A DNA stretch of 64,000 bases from an uncultured Saprospiraceae bacterium (lineage in GTDB: Bacteria; Bacteroidota; Bacteroidia; Chitinophagales; Saprospiraceae): the NCBI GenBank assembly GCA_937981555.1, contig CALJOK010000019.1:1-64000 (forward strand), in the 5' to 3' direction. This document shows positions 29,862 through 40,388 of the stretch, piece by piece. Below the pieces are notes generated by a model, which did no database searches, was not told the origin of the DNA, and saw nothing but the letters and a program-made list of their open reading frames with translations. The translations under genes and the position numbers were made by a program. Position 1 is the first letter of the stretch; the number at the start of each line of letters is the position of its first letter.

Positions 29862-30605
29862 ATGATACGAGAAGACAGAATACAACTCAATAACCGATTT
29901 ATCGAAGTTTTTAAACTACTCCAAGAGCGTGGCGAAATCGTACTTAACGATCGTGGCGGTAAAGGAATGGGAGATTTCGCTAAAAAGATTTTAGGGAAAA
30001 GAGCTTATGGACATATTATCCGAGCTTATTTAAATACAGATGATAAACGAGTAATCGATTATCATCAAGCTCGTGCCATCTGTCGAGAGTATGGAGTGAA
30101 TGAAAGTTATCTAATTGATGGAGAGGGGACTCCTTTTGGATTTGATTTGCCTAAAGCAAATAAACAAAGTAATGTTTCACCTAGTAGAGGGAATATCCTT
30201 TTTACTACGGTTCAAGCATTTGCAGGTTCAGGTGCAGGAATGGAAAGCGCAAGTCCTTCAAGTGATGAGGATAATGAGTTTTTTGCTATTCCAGGCATGA
30301 GTGGGAATGGTTTGGTGGCTTTTTCTATTGAAGGGAATAGTATGGAGCCAGTCATTAATGATGGAGATATTATTATATGTAGAGAAATTCAAAGTCTTCA
30401 TGAAATAAAAGATAATGAAATCTATGCTGTAAAAAGCAATGGTTCGCTTTGGGTAAAATATGTAAAACGTATTTTTAATACTCGCGGAAGAATTGTTGGG
30501 TTGAAATTAATTTCGGCAAATAGTTTGGAGTTCGATCCATTCGAAGAAGAAGTGAATGAATATACAAGATTATATAAAGTGGAGAGTAGAATTAGTTCGT
30601 TGTAA
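29862..30605 (+). CDS. S24/LexA-like transcriptional regulator
   Basis: N-terminal HTH-like region; IEGNSMEPVINDGDIIICRE and LWVKYVKR Ser/Lys motifs; start MIREDR preferred over 29772. Confidence 0.8.
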   Translation: MIREDRIQLNNRFIEVFKLLQERGEIVLNDRGGKGMGDFAKKILGKRAYGHIIRAYLNTDDKRVIDYHQARAICREYGVNESYLIDGEGTPFGFDLPKANKQSNVSPSRGNILFTTVQAFAGSGAGMESASPSSDEDNEFFAIPGMSGNGLVAFSIEGNSMEPVINDGDIIICREIQSLHEIKDNEIYAVKSNGSLWVKYVKRIFNTRGRIVGLKLISANSLEFDPFEEEVNEYTRLYKVESRISSL

Positions 30606-30751
30606 AATAAACCTTTATGCTTAAAGGGAAACCTTTTTTAATTTATGCTTTCGGCAAATTAGAAAAGTTAAACTAAGCTTGCTTACCATTACTGTTTTAA
30701 TGTGAACAAGTTATAATTAAAATTTAAGAGAAAATTACAGATAAATTCTTT

Positions 30752-30787
30752 ACAAAAGATCCAAACAAATTTGTTTGGATCTTTTGT
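30752..30787. promoter_or_regulatory. Perfect 36-bp palindrome overlapping a candidate promoter
   Basis: acaaaagatccaaacaaatttgtttggatcttttgt. Confidence 0.7.
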
Positions 30788-30805
30788 TTTTACAACAATT
30801 TGTTT

Positions 30806-30813
30806 TATTTTTG
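30806..30813 (+). promoter_or_regulatory. Bacteroidota -7 element
   Basis: TATTTTTG, 19 nt after TTG in the palindrome's right arm. Confidence 0.5.
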
Positions 30814-30838
30814 TCATACAACAGAAACGAAACGATCT

Positions 30839-31561
30839 ATGGAAAAAGTGAATCGGCAAGAACTAAATAGACGATTTAAGGAAGTGTATCAGCAGTTGGT
30901 ACAACGGAAATGTATCGTTAAAAATGACCGATCAAAAAGCCAAATGGCTTTTGCAATTAGACTAGGAACAAAGGGACATATTATCAATGCGTACCTAGAA
31001 GATAAACGAAAAATCACTTACGAACAGGTAAAAAATCTCTGCACTCACTATTCGGTGAATGAAGCATTTATGTTTCAAGGTATTGGAGATCCATTTGTAA
31101 AAACAAAATTACCTGATCCGGAACAAAGACTAGCTATGGCTTTAGGGATTAATTTTTCCCCCAACATCTTGTTTACCAATGTGGAAGCATTTGCGAGTAA
31201 TACAGTTGGAGTGGATTTACTGGAAGAAAATGAATGGTTTCGCATTCCCGGGGTGAAAGGGGAACTCGTTGCTTTCAATATTAATGGAAATAGCATGATG
31301 CCAAATATTGCTTCAGGTGATATGGTGATTTGTTCCCCATTGGGAAGTACCGTAGAAATGATTGATAATGAAGTTTATGCAGTTGTTACCAATCAATCTG
31401 TTTGGGTAAAACGAGTGCAACGATGTTATGATCGACATAATGGATGGACGCATTTGAAATTGATTTCAGATAATCATGAAGAGTATGATCCATTTATTAT
31501 CGAAATCGGAGAGGTGAGAAGATTGCTAAAAGTAAAAAGAAGATTAACAGGACTGATGTAA
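30839..31561 (+). CDS. S24/LexA-like transcriptional regulator, paralog
   Basis: INGNSMMPNIASGDMVICSP, VWVKRVQR. Confidence 0.8.
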   Translation: MEKVNRQELNRRFKEVYQQLVQRKCIVKNDRSKSQMAFAIRLGTKGHIINAYLEDKRKITYEQVKNLCTHYSVNEAFMFQGIGDPFVKTKLPDPEQRLAMALGINFSPNILFTNVEAFASNTVGVDLLEENEWFRIPGVKGELVAFNINGNSMMPNIASGDMVICSPLGSTVEMIDNEVYAVVTNQSVWVKRVQRCYDRHNGWTHLKLISDNHEEYDPFIIEIGEVRRLLKVKRRLTGLM

Positions 31562-31597
31562 AAGTCCTATAAGATATCCTGCTGTTTTTTTGAAATG

Positions 31598-31634
31598 AAC
31601 TCCTGTGCTAAATGTAGTGCGGGAGTTTTTTTAT
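31598..31634 (+). terminator. Terminator-like hairpin
   Basis: aactcctgtgctaaatgtagtgcgggagttttttta. Confidence 0.65.
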
Positions 31635-31680
31635 TTTTTGAATAACCAATAACCAATAACCAACTTTTGATATTACTCAA

Positions 31681-31720
31681 TTGGACATTGGATATTCCTT
31701 GTCCGATATTGGATATTCAA
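31681..31720 (-). repeat. Dispersed repeat, inverted copy of 8331..8373
   Basis: Reverse complement ttgaatatccaatatcggacaaggaatatccaatgtccaa. Confidence 0.75.
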
Positions 31721-31722
31721 AA

Positions 31723-32463
31723 CTAGCCTCGTTGCCGCATCACCTCATATAAAATAATCCCAGTCGCAACAGAAACATTAAATGAATCAGTCGTTCCGAC
31801 CTGAGGAATGATAAATTGATTTTCTATTCGTTTTAATAATTCTCGGCTAACTCCTTTTCCTTCTGAGCCCATCACTATGGCAGTTGGTTCGGTAAAATCT
31901 GTTTCGTAAACCATTTTTTTTGCACCCAAATTACTAGCGAAAGGAGTGATCCCTGACATTTCCAACATATCCAATGCACCATCTAAGCTTTGCTCTCGAC
32001 ATATTGGAAGCCTAGTCAAAGCACCTGCAGATGATTTGATTGCTTCATCATTAATTTGAGCAGAACCTTTTTTAGGAATAACGATGGCATGAACGCCACT
32101 AATCTCAGCAGACCGAGCAATGGCTCCAATGTTTCGAATATCAGTAATTCCATCTAATATTAAAATCAAAGGAATTTCAGATTTTTCATAAATCATCGGA
32201 AGTAAATCCTCCAATTTATAATAAGGAATCAATGAAATCAATCCAATCACACCTTGGTGGTTTCCAGAAGTCATCCGATTAAGTTTCTCCTTAGGGACAA
32301 CTTGGACAGGGATATTGTATTGCTTCGTCAAGTGGCGAAGTTCTTTTTCGAATTCTCCACGAGTACCTTGCTGGAGAAAAATTTTATCAAAATTAGTTCC
32401 TGTTTGGATGGCATCCACGATGGGATGTTTGCCAATAATGGTTGATTTCTTTTTGAGTTGCAT
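31723..32463 (-). CDS. rlmB: SpoU/TrmH family rRNA 2'-O-methyltransferase (RlmB-like)
   Basis: ILDGITDIRNIGAIARSAE, VMGSEGKGVSRE, IPQVGTTDSFNVSVATGI. Confidence 0.9.
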   Translation of the reverse strand: MQLKKKSTIIGKHPIVDAIQTGTNFDKIFLQQGTRGEFEKELRHLTKQYNIPVQVVPKEKLNRMTSGNHQGVIGLISLIPYYKLEDLLPMIYEKSEIPLILILDGITDIRNIGAIARSAEISGVHAIVIPKKGSAQINDEAIKSSAGALTRLPICREQSLDGALDMLEMSGITPFASNLGAKKMVYETDFTEPTAIVMGSEGKGVSRELLKRIENQFIIPQVGTTDSFNVSVATGIILYEVMRQRG

Positions 32464-32701
32464 AGGATGGCAAGGTCGTTATTTTTTTCAAAAAAGAAAT
32501 CAAATCAAAATCAAAAAATGAATCAAAATGGAAAGGAATGTTTTTTTAAAAGAAAAACGGAAGACAAATGGATTTTAAACTTAGATTTTTTTTTAATAAT
32601 TGTCGCACAGCAAGCGAGTAAAAAGCTTTTGAATAAATTAAAAGTTATTATTTTTTATATTTTTACCTAATATTCATTATTCCTAATTAAAAAAAAAATT
32701 C

Positions 32702-35700
32702 ATGATGAGAATTTACTTTACAAAAAGCAAAAATTTAAGTGTGATGATGCTTTTGATGTTTTTAAGCATCAACGCATGGTCGCAACTTCAAAATCCAGTT
32801 GAAACTGCGATTCGACATTTGCAAGAAAATAAAAACCAATGGAATCTTACTGAGGCAGATATTGCCGATTTGGTCGTTACAGACAATTATGTAAGTACGC
32901 CATCAGGTGCGAGTATGGTTTATTTAATGCAAAGATATCAAGGAATTAAAGTTTACAATGCCATTTATAATGTAGGTATTTCCAAAGAAGGAGAAGTGGT
33001 TCATGCTGCAAGCAGAATCATTCCTAATATTGTAAATAAAGTAGGTGCATCAACTTCGCCTTCCTTGACTCCAGAAGCAGCTATTGCTTCAGCATTGAGC
33101 CACTTGAATGTAGAAATGAATGATGTATTAGTGCAAAAAGAAAGAAAAAATGACCAAGAATTTGTATTTGAAAAAGGAGTGTATTCAAATTCTAATATCA
33201 AAGTAAATCTTCAGTTTTTTCCAATAAATGAAAATGAAGTGAAGTTAGCTTGGGAAGTGATAATTGACATGGTTTCTAATGCAGATTATTGGGCTATAAA
33301 AGTAGATGCAGCAACGGGAAATATTTTAGGAAAACATAACTATACGACTTACTGTACGTTTGCTCCTGATGCTTATCATAATCATGATGCAGCTTGTCGA
33401 AGTTTGGATAATATGAAGATTGTTACTTCTGCTAAAAAAACAACTGCAGCACCTCCAGTATTATTAGGAGGAAGTTATGCTGTATTTGCAGACCAAACAA
33501 CTGATGGAAATCTTCATACTCACGAAAGTCCAAGTCATGGAGATAGAAATTTATTAACAGGAATAGAAAATTTAACAGCATCCCCTTATGGATGGCATGA
33601 TACCAATGGACAGAATGGGCCAGAGTTTACGATTACTAGAGGTAATAATGTTCATGCTTATTTGGACATTAATGGAACAAATATTTCTGCAAATGATGAA
33701 CCAGATGGAGGAGCTGAATTATTATTTGACTTTCCTATGGATCTTAATGATGAACCTAATACTTATCAAGATGCATCAGTAGTCAATGGATTTTTTATGT
33801 CGAATGTAATGCATGATTTTTCATATGTATATGGTTTTGATGAAGCTGCAGGTAATTTCCAAGTCAATAATTATGGAAATGGCGGAATTGGAAATGATCA
33901 TGTAAACATGGACGTTGATGATGGAAGTGGAACAAACAATGCAAATATGGCAACTCCACCAGATAATAATGTTGCAGCTAATGGTGCACCTGCAAATCCA
34001 AGAATGCAAATGTTCCTTTGGCAACCACCAGGAGGTTTGTTAACAGTTAATGAACCTGCAATTGTCGCAGGAATTTATGAGGTGAGTCACCCAGGTGATT
34101 GGAGTGGAGCAATAACAACAACTCCATTAACTGGAGAAGTGGCATTAGGGCAGGATGCAACCTTGAGTCCGAATATGGGATGTGAAAGTTTCATAAATGG
34201 GGCTGATGTAATTGGAAAAATTGCATTGGTAGATCGTGGGTTATGTAATTTTAGTTTAAAAGCATTAAATGCACAGAGCGCTGGAGCAATTGGAGTTATC
34301 ATCTGTAATTATGAAGATGGAGTAGAAGGTATGGGAGCAGGAAATTTTGCAGCGGATGTAACTATTCCAGCTGTTATGTTGGGAAAAAGTGATTGTGATG
34401 CAATTCGTGTGTTTATTGGAAATGGATTGAATATAAGCTTTGTAGAACCAACTAACTCAGGGCCGGCACTTTTATCAGGAGGATTGGATAATGGAATTAT
34501 TGCTCACGAATATGGTCATGGTATCTCTAATCGATTGATCGGAGGAGGAAATAATGTTGGATGTCTTAGCAATGGAGAACAGATGGGAGAAGGCATTAGT
34601 GATTTCTTTTCATTAGTAACTACCGTTAAGCCAGGTGATACAGGAGAAATGTCAAAAGGAATTGGAACATATGTTCAAAGAGAAGAAACTGATGGAGGTG
34701 GAATTAGACGATATCCTTATTCAACAGATATGGCTTTAAATCCATTAACGTATAAAGATATTGCTGGACAACCTTCTTCACACGGACTTGGAGAAGTTTG
34801 GACATTATGCCTATGGGAAATGTATTGGTCATTAGTTGATGAATATGGATTTGACGAAGATTTATTTGAAGGAGCAGGAGGTAATAATATTGCAGTAACA
34901 TTGGCAGTAGAAGGAATGAAGTTGACATCTTGTAATCCAGGTTTTACGGATGGAAGGGATGGTGTTTTAGCAGCGGATCAAATATTATACAATGGAGCTA
35001 ACCAATGTCTAATTTGGAAAGCATTTGCGAAAAGAGGAGTAGGATTAAACGCAGATCAAGTATCTGCATTTGATGCTAATGATGGAATTGAGGATTTTGA
35101 ACGACCAATCGAATGTTTAGATGAAATTCGAATTGAAAAAATGGTCAATGAATTAATTAATCCAGGTGAAGATATTGATGTAGTAATTGATATTAAAAAT
35201 TACAAGAAATCTGTTTCAACTAATGTAACGGTAACGGATGAAATTCCGAATGGAGCAACGGTGCTTCCTTCTTCAATTGTTGGACCAGGAACAGTAAGTG
35301 GAAATACGATCACATTTACCATCGGTGAAATGCAAATAGATGAAGTTACTCAAGTGAGTTATACATTGGAAACTGATCCTAGTATCAAATCAATCGCATT
35401 TTTTAATGATGACCAAGAAGGTGATCCAGATGATAATTGGGATATTGAATTCTTAGAGGGAACTTCCGTTTTTGATGTACGAGATGATTCCTTAGCATTT
35501 AGTGGACAAACGGCTTGGTTTGTACAAAATGTTGGAACAGAGAATGACCAGACTTTATTTACTGTAAATTCGATAGAAATTACAGGAACTCAGCCAGTAT
35601 TAAGATTCTACCATTGGTATGATACAGAAGGAGGAGTAGATGGTGGATTCATAGAGGTGTCTAAAGATGGAGGAGCTGCTTGGGAGCAAGTTGGAGATGC

Positions 35701-36307
35701 GATGTTTAGACATGAATATTCAAGAGATTTAGATTATCAAACTTTAGCAATTCCTTTTCTTTCTGTCTTCTCAGGTAAAAGTAGTGGAGATGGTGAAGAC
35801 TTTGTAGCAACATATGTTGATATGAGTGAATACATAGGAGATGATATTATCTTCCGTTTCCGATTTGCTTCAGATGAAAATACAAGTGGAAAAGGTTGGT
35901 TTATTGATGATGTAACATTGATGGATATGAAGAACTATCAAGGTGTGGCATGTTTAACTACAGATGAAGGAGAGAATAAATGCACTAGTGTTGAAGAGAG
36001 AGGAACTGCTGTAAATCCAGGAGGAACAGTATCTAACAAAAATTTATTCAAAACAAATATGGAAGTAAATGTTTTCCCTAATCCGGCGCAAAACATTTTA
36101 AATATCCAAGTATTGAATGATAAATCTGCAGATGCTTCTGTTCGTATCCTTACTATTGATGGTAAAGAAATGATGGATAAATCATTCCGAGTAGTAGATG
36201 GTTTGCAAACGATGAGTGTAAACGTAGCAGGACTTCCTGCAGGAATGTACTTTGTAAAAGTAAGTACGGACGAAGGAATAGTAGTAGAAAAAGTAATGAT
36301 TAAATAA
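32702..36307 (+). CDS. M36 (fungalysin-like) metallopeptidase with PA domain and T9SS sorting domain
   Basis: IIAHEYGHGISNRL zinc motif; FPNPAQNILNIQV...VVEKVMIK C-terminus. Confidence 0.9.
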   Translation: MMRIYFTKSKNLSVMMLLMFLSINAWSQLQNPVETAIRHLQENKNQWNLTEADIADLVVTDNYVSTPSGASMVYLMQRYQGIKVYNAIYNVGISKEGEVVHAASRIIPNIVNKVGASTSPSLTPEAAIASALSHLNVEMNDVLVQKERKNDQEFVFEKGVYSNSNIKVNLQFFPINENEVKLAWEVIIDMVSNADYWAIKVDAATGNILGKHNYTTYCTFAPDAYHNHDAACRSLDNMKIVTSAKKTTAAPPVLLGGSYAVFADQTTDGNLHTHESPSHGDRNLLTGIENLTASPYGWHDTNGQNGPEFTITRGNNVHAYLDINGTNISANDEPDGGAELLFDFPMDLNDEPNTYQDASVVNGFFMSNVMHDFSYVYGFDEAAGNFQVNNYGNGGIGNDHVNMDVDDGSGTNNANMATPPDNNVAANGAPANPRMQMFLWQPPGGLLTVNEPAIVAGIYEVSHPGDWSGAITTTPLTGEVALGQDATLSPNMGCESFINGADVIGKIALVDRGLCNFSLKALNAQSAGAIGVIICNYEDGVEGMGAGNFAADVTIPAVMLGKSDCDAIRVFIGNGLNISFVEPTNSGPALLSGGLDNGIIAHEYGHGISNRLIGGGNNVGCLSNGEQMGEGISDFFSLVTTVKPGDTGEMSKGIGTYVQREETDGGGIRRYPYSTDMALNPLTYKDIAGQPSSHGLGEVWTLCLWEMYWSLVDEYGFDEDLFEGAGGNNIAVTLAVEGMKLTSCNPGFTDGRDGVLAADQILYNGANQCLIWKAFAKRGVGLNADQVSAFDANDGIEDFERPIECLDEIRIEKMVNELINPGEDIDVVIDIKNYKKSVSTNVTVTDEIPNGATVLPSSIVGPGTVSGNTITFTIGEMQIDEVTQVSYTLETDPSIKSIAFFNDDQEGDPDDNWDIEFLEGTSVFDVRDDSLAFSGQTAWFVQNVGTENDQTLFTVNSIEITGTQPVLRFYHWYDTEGGVDGGFIEVSKDGGAAWEQVGDAMFRHEYSRDLDYQTLAIPFLSVFSGKSSGDGEDFVATYVDMSEYIGDDIIFRFRFASDENTSGKGWFIDDVTLMDMKNYQGVACLTTDEGENKCTSVEERGTAVNPGGTVSNKNLFKTNMEVNVFPNPAQNILNIQVLNDKSADASVRILTIDGKEMMDKSFRVVDGLQTMSVNVAGLPAGMYFVKVSTDEGIVVEKVMIK

Positions 36308-36359
36308 TCAAAACTTATCTCGAATTGTTTTTTGAGGAAAAATAATTCGCTGAAATATT

Positions 36360-36398
36360 AAAGGTGGATGACGTAAGTTGTCCACCTTTTTTTGTTTT
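36360..36398 (+). terminator. Rho-independent-like terminator
   Basis: aaaggtgga...tccaccttttttt. Confidence 0.75.
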
Positions 36399-36428
36399 TA
36401 ATAAAAATGTAATTGTATTGTTATTTTT

Positions 36429-37274
36429 TTAAAAAACAACTCGTTGAGCATGTGAATAAATATTAAACTTATCATTTTTCACAAAACCTAAAACCGTCAT
36501 CCCAAACTCTTCTGCCAATTGAACTGCCAAACTACTCGGCGCTCCCACCGCAGCTAAGATTGGAATCCCTCCCATCATAGATTTTTGCACCAGTTCAAAA
36601 CTTACTCGACCACTTACCATGATTAAAAAATTATTCATGGGAAAAAGACCAGCCGAGAGTGCTGCACCAATCAATTTGTCGACCGCATTGTGTCGCCCAA
36701 CATCTTCACGTAGCAAATGTAATTTCCCTTCATTATCAAATAATGCAGCAGCATGAAGTCCACCCGTTTTTTCAAAAACAGTTTGACGAGCTTTTAATAA
36801 ATTTGGGAAAAAATGAATTTTGGAAATTTGAAAAGGAGGGGAGTCTGCTGGAAGCACAGGAAAGTTATTCATTTTGACAGCTTCAATACTTGATTTCCCA
36901 CAAACACCACAACTCGAAGAAGTATAAAAATGCCGTTCTAATTTTTTCAAATCAACTTCTACCTCAAAATCTAAAACGACTAGAATCGCATTGATATTTA
37001 CTTTCCCATCTTCGTCCAAATTTGGGCCGACACTTTTAATCTGTTCATAGCCTGCAATAATTCCTTCGGTAAATAAAAAACCAATCGCCAAGTCCGCATC
37101 ATGCTGAGGTGTTCGCATCGTAACCGAAATACTTTTGCGAATTCGATTGTCCTTTGCACCAAATTCAATTTGAATTTCGAGCGGTTCTTCTACAGCCAAA
37201 CTATCAGAGACGAAATCAAATTTCCCATCTGAGAATTTTTTAATTGTGAGACTTTGAGTTCGCCGATTGGGCAT
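36429..37274 (-). CDS. fdhD: Formate dehydrogenase accessory sulfurtransferase FdhD
   Basis: TSSSCGVCGKSS; REDVGRHNAVDKLIG; VSGRVSFELVQK. Confidence 0.92.
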   Translation of the reverse strand: MPNRRTQSLTIKKFSDGKFDFVSDSLAVEEPLEIQIEFGAKDNRIRKSISVTMRTPQHDADLAIGFLFTEGIIAGYEQIKSVGPNLDEDGKVNINAILVVLDFEVEVDLKKLERHFYTSSSCGVCGKSSIEAVKMNNFPVLPADSPPFQISKIHFFPNLLKARQTVFEKTGGLHAAALFDNEGKLHLLREDVGRHNAVDKLIGAALSAGLFPMNNFLIMVSGRVSFELVQKSMMGGIPILAAVGAPSSLAVQLAEEFGMTVLGFVKNDKFNIYSHAQRVVF

Positions 37275-37280
37275 AAGATT

Positions 37281-38810
37281 TTATTTTAAAATAAACTGTT
37301 GAAGTAAATCTGCAATTTTTCGATCGTTCGAAAGCCGAGGAACTTTATTTTGACCGCCTAGTTTTCCTTGCGATTTCATATAGTTTCTGAAACTATCTCG
37401 TTGCATTATTCTAATCTTCAATGGCTGCAAAACTTTCCCACTAATCAAATCTTCGTAGTAAATATTTTGCTGAATCATTGCTTTGTCGATTTCAGCAGAA
37501 AATGTAGATATATTGTTAGGAACTTCATCGAATTCGATAAACCATTCATGATAAGGCAATCCTCCTTCTGTTGGATTCACTTGTGGCGCAACCGTGAATT
37601 CAACAATTCGCACGCCTTGTTTGTTCGCTACACTTATCAAAGCCTCTTCAACTTCCTTCCCAATCACATGTTCTCCAAAAGCAGAAATGAAATGTTTGAT
37701 TCTTCCAGAGACAATTATTCGATAAGGATCTTTGGAAACAAACTGAACCGTATCGCCAATATTATATCCCCAGAGTCCAGCATTGGTATTTAAAATAATC
37801 GCATAGTTGACACCGAGTTCGACATCCTTCAAAGACAATCGAGTTGGGTTGTCATTATGAATTTCTCCCGCAGGAACGAATTCAAAGAAAATCCCAGAAT
37901 CCACATTCAACAATAATCCTTCATGTGGTTGTGCATCTTGAAAAGCAATAAAACCTTCCGACGCAGGATAGGTTTCCACGCTATCAATTTTTTTTCCAAC
38001 CAACTCTTCCAGCTTCGAGCGATAAGGTTCGAAATTCACCCCACCATAAACGAAGGTGTTGTAATTTGGAAATAAATCTTTAATGTATTTTTTGCCACTC
38101 ACTTCCAGCAATCGTTCAAAGTACATTTGCACCCAAGGTGGAATTCCACTAATCATTCGCATGTCTTGTCCCAATGTTTCCGCTACGATCTTTTCTAATT
38201 TTTCTTCCCACTCTTCGATACAATTGGTCGAGTAGGAGGGCAATTGATCTCGCTTTAACCAACTAGGAACCATGTGGTTAACAATGCCTGAGAGTCGCCC
38301 AGTTTTGATGCCGCTAATTTCAGTTAACTCAGGACTGCCCGAAAGGAAGATCATTTTTCCATCTAGAAATTCTCCTTTGCCCGTTTTTGCATAATAATTA
38401 AAAAGGGCATTTCGAGCAGTTCCAAAATGATTAGGAATACTTTCTTTGGTGAGTGGAATATATTTTACGCCTGAAGTAGTACCTGATGTTTTGGCAAAAT
38501 ATTTAGGAATGCCTTTCCAGAGTACATCTGATTTTCCTGCTTTGATTTGCTCGATATAACTTTTCAGTCCTTCGTAATCTCGAATTGGAACTTGTGCTTT
38601 GAAGGCCTCGTAAGAATTTATATTTTCAAAACCATGATCCTTTCCAAAAGAAGTGTGCTTGGCACCCTGAATCAAATTTTGAAAAACTTTGTCTTGAGCA
38701 GCCACCGCTTCCTTTGACCATTTTTGAATATCACGTGCAATTTTTTTTGCAAAAGGCTTAACTAGAAATGATTTGTAACCCATCGAAGTACGTTTATTTT
38801 TTTTTTGCAA
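37281..38810 (-). CDS. GH3 auxin-responsive promoter family protein
   Basis: AKTSGTTSGVKYIPLT; VYGGVNFEPYR; LWGYNIGDTVQF. Confidence 0.9.
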   Translation of the reverse strand: MQKKNKRTSMGYKSFLVKPFAKKIARDIQKWSKEAVAAQDKVFQNLIQGAKHTSFGKDHGFENINSYEAFKAQVPIRDYEGLKSYIEQIKAGKSDVLWKGIPKYFAKTSGTTSGVKYIPLTKESIPNHFGTARNALFNYYAKTGKGEFLDGKMIFLSGSPELTEISGIKTGRLSGIVNHMVPSWLKRDQLPSYSTNCIEEWEEKLEKIVAETLGQDMRMISGIPPWVQMYFERLLEVSGKKYIKDLFPNYNTFVYGGVNFEPYRSKLEELVGKKIDSVETYPASEGFIAFQDAQPHEGLLLNVDSGIFFEFVPAGEIHNDNPTRLSLKDVELGVNYAIILNTNAGLWGYNIGDTVQFVSKDPYRIIVSGRIKHFISAFGEHVIGKEVEEALISVANKQGVRIVEFTVAPQVNPTEGGLPYHEWFIEFDEVPNNISTFSAEIDKAMIQQNIYYEDLISGKVLQPLKIRIMQRDSFRNYMKSQGKLGGQNKVPRLSNDRKIADLLQQFILK

Positions 38811-38854
38811 AAATAGAAAATAGTTCTGTAAAAAGACTCGAAGAGTTGTATAAC

Positions 38855-38890
38855 AAAAAAACCCATCTTGAATGTCAAGATGGGTTTTTT
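38855..38890 (-). terminator. Terminator after the LolA-like gene
   Basis: aaaaaacccatcttg-aatgt-caagatgggtttttt. Confidence 0.85.
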
Positions 38891-38908
38891 CGTATAAAAA
38901 ATGATTAT

Positions 38909-39595
38909 TTAAAATCTCAGATCTTCTATGTGTACACCAGGGAATTTCTTTTCATTAAAAATAAAATCGGCTGCCGTATATTTTTTATTCGCTTTAAAAT
39001 CTTGAATTGCTAAAGTAAACCTCGAACCATCTTTTGAGAAAACTTTGATTCGTTTTACCACAGAAGTTTTCTTTTCAATAGTCATTCTGATTTTTGAATA
39101 TTCAGAATCTGATTCCAATGGCTTAAATTCAATTTGTAAAAGAGGTACTCCTTTTTCAACAATGGCATTAGTCAAGGCATATAAATATTTTCCTTTTTTA
39201 TAAAAATTATAAAAGTCTTGTGGCGCCATCATCTCATCATCACCTTCTTCTGGTGGATCATTGAGCTGGACTTCCTTATTTTGTTTATTGTGTACCCAAA
39301 AGTTTTTACCATCACAAATCATGGAATAAGAACTTAAATCCACATTGTATTTTTTACCTTGTTGCTTTAATGTTCCAGTTTGCTTATCGACAGGTTCTTC
39401 AGGGATTTCAATTTCTAAAGAAAAGGTAGCTTCGATACTTTTATAAGCCTCATACTTTTTACTCACTTTATCGAGCACTCTTTGCGCTTCTGGATCTACA
39501 TCTTGCACTTTCGTAAAGTCCTTTTTTTGAGCAAAACTAGTTGCCAAAAAGAAGGTACTCATCATTATTGCCATTATATATTTCATATCAATCAT
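38909..39595 (-). CDS. LolA-like outer membrane lipoprotein carrier protein
   Basis: Signal peptide; YEAYKSIEATFSLEIEIPEEPVDKQTGTLKQQGKKYNVDL. Confidence 0.85.
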   Translation of the reverse strand: MIDMKYIMAIMMSTFFLATSFAQKKDFTKVQDVDPEAQRVLDKVSKKYEAYKSIEATFSLEIEIPEEPVDKQTGTLKQQGKKYNVDLSSYSMICDGKNFWVHNKQNKEVQLNDPPEEGDDEMMAPQDFYNFYKKGKYLYALTNAIVEKGVPLLQIEFKPLESDSEYSKIRMTIEKKTSVVKRIKVFSKDGSRFTLAIQDFKANKKYTAADFIFNEKKFPGVHIEDLRF

Positions 39596-39757
39596 GTTTT
39601 CTTTTTTCTAAAAATAAAATTCTCGTTTGGGTATAAATGCTAATTCGTCCTTATGACGTAAAATTAATGCAATAATAACGCTTTTAGCAAGTCATAGTTT
39701 ATTAAAGTGAAGTTAAAGTTTCGTTATTCCAAAACGCTCATTTTGAAAAAGGTATTC

Positions 39758-40081
39758 CTAGAAGAGACGAAGAAACATTAAAACTAAAACAATAATGGTA
39801 GGCAAAACAAATATCCCCACAATCACAGAAATTAATAATTTTAGGAAAAAAGGAAATTTCGTTTTTCTCAAAAAGAAATAAATCAACCAAAAGCATCCCA
39901 TAAAAATCAGCGCATAAATTGTTACAAAGATCCACTCAAAAGGATTAGTTAAACCTTTAAAGTGATAATTCCCCTCATCGATATAATAAAGAAAAAAGGA
40001 AATAAAATAGCCTATCAAAATAAAAGCAAAAGTGGCAGATTTGTTTGGCGATAATAAATGAGAGTTAGTTGAATGATCCAT
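39758..40081 (-). CDS. Small hypothetical membrane protein
   Basis: 107 aa, about three hydrophobic segments. Confidence 0.5.
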   Translation of the reverse strand: MDHSTNSHLLSPNKSATFAFILIGYFISFFLYYIDEGNYHFKGLTNPFEWIFVTIYALIFMGCFWLIYFFLRKTKFPFFLKLLISVIVGIFVLPTIIVLVLMFLRLF

Positions 40082-40343
40082 GTTTTTTTCTTTAGAGGTA
40101 GGTCTTTTGAATGTTATCCTGTCTTTATTTTATGTTAAGTTGTTGTAAGATTTTCAAAAAAGTATTTCGATTTTTTGATTCTTCATTGAAATGAAATTTA
40201 TACTTAGAAATGCTAACTACTTAGCAACCAATTAAAAAAAATGTATATCAAGTAGGGGGAAGGGGCTCATTTTGTATCTTGTAGATGTAAATTACATTTT
40301 AATAAAAGGTAACATTAATATTAAATCACAGATAAAGGAATTG

Positions 40344-40351
40344 TATATTTG
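40344..40351 (+). promoter_or_regulatory. Bacteroidota -7 element
   Basis: TATATTTG upstream of the 40389 CDS. Confidence 0.4.
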
Positions 40352-40388
40352 ACATTTAAAAATAACAAATCCAAATTAAAAAATAGAC

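Noticed and set aside
37368-37793. 141-aa plus-strand ORF
   Set aside because: Antisense to the GH3-family gene.
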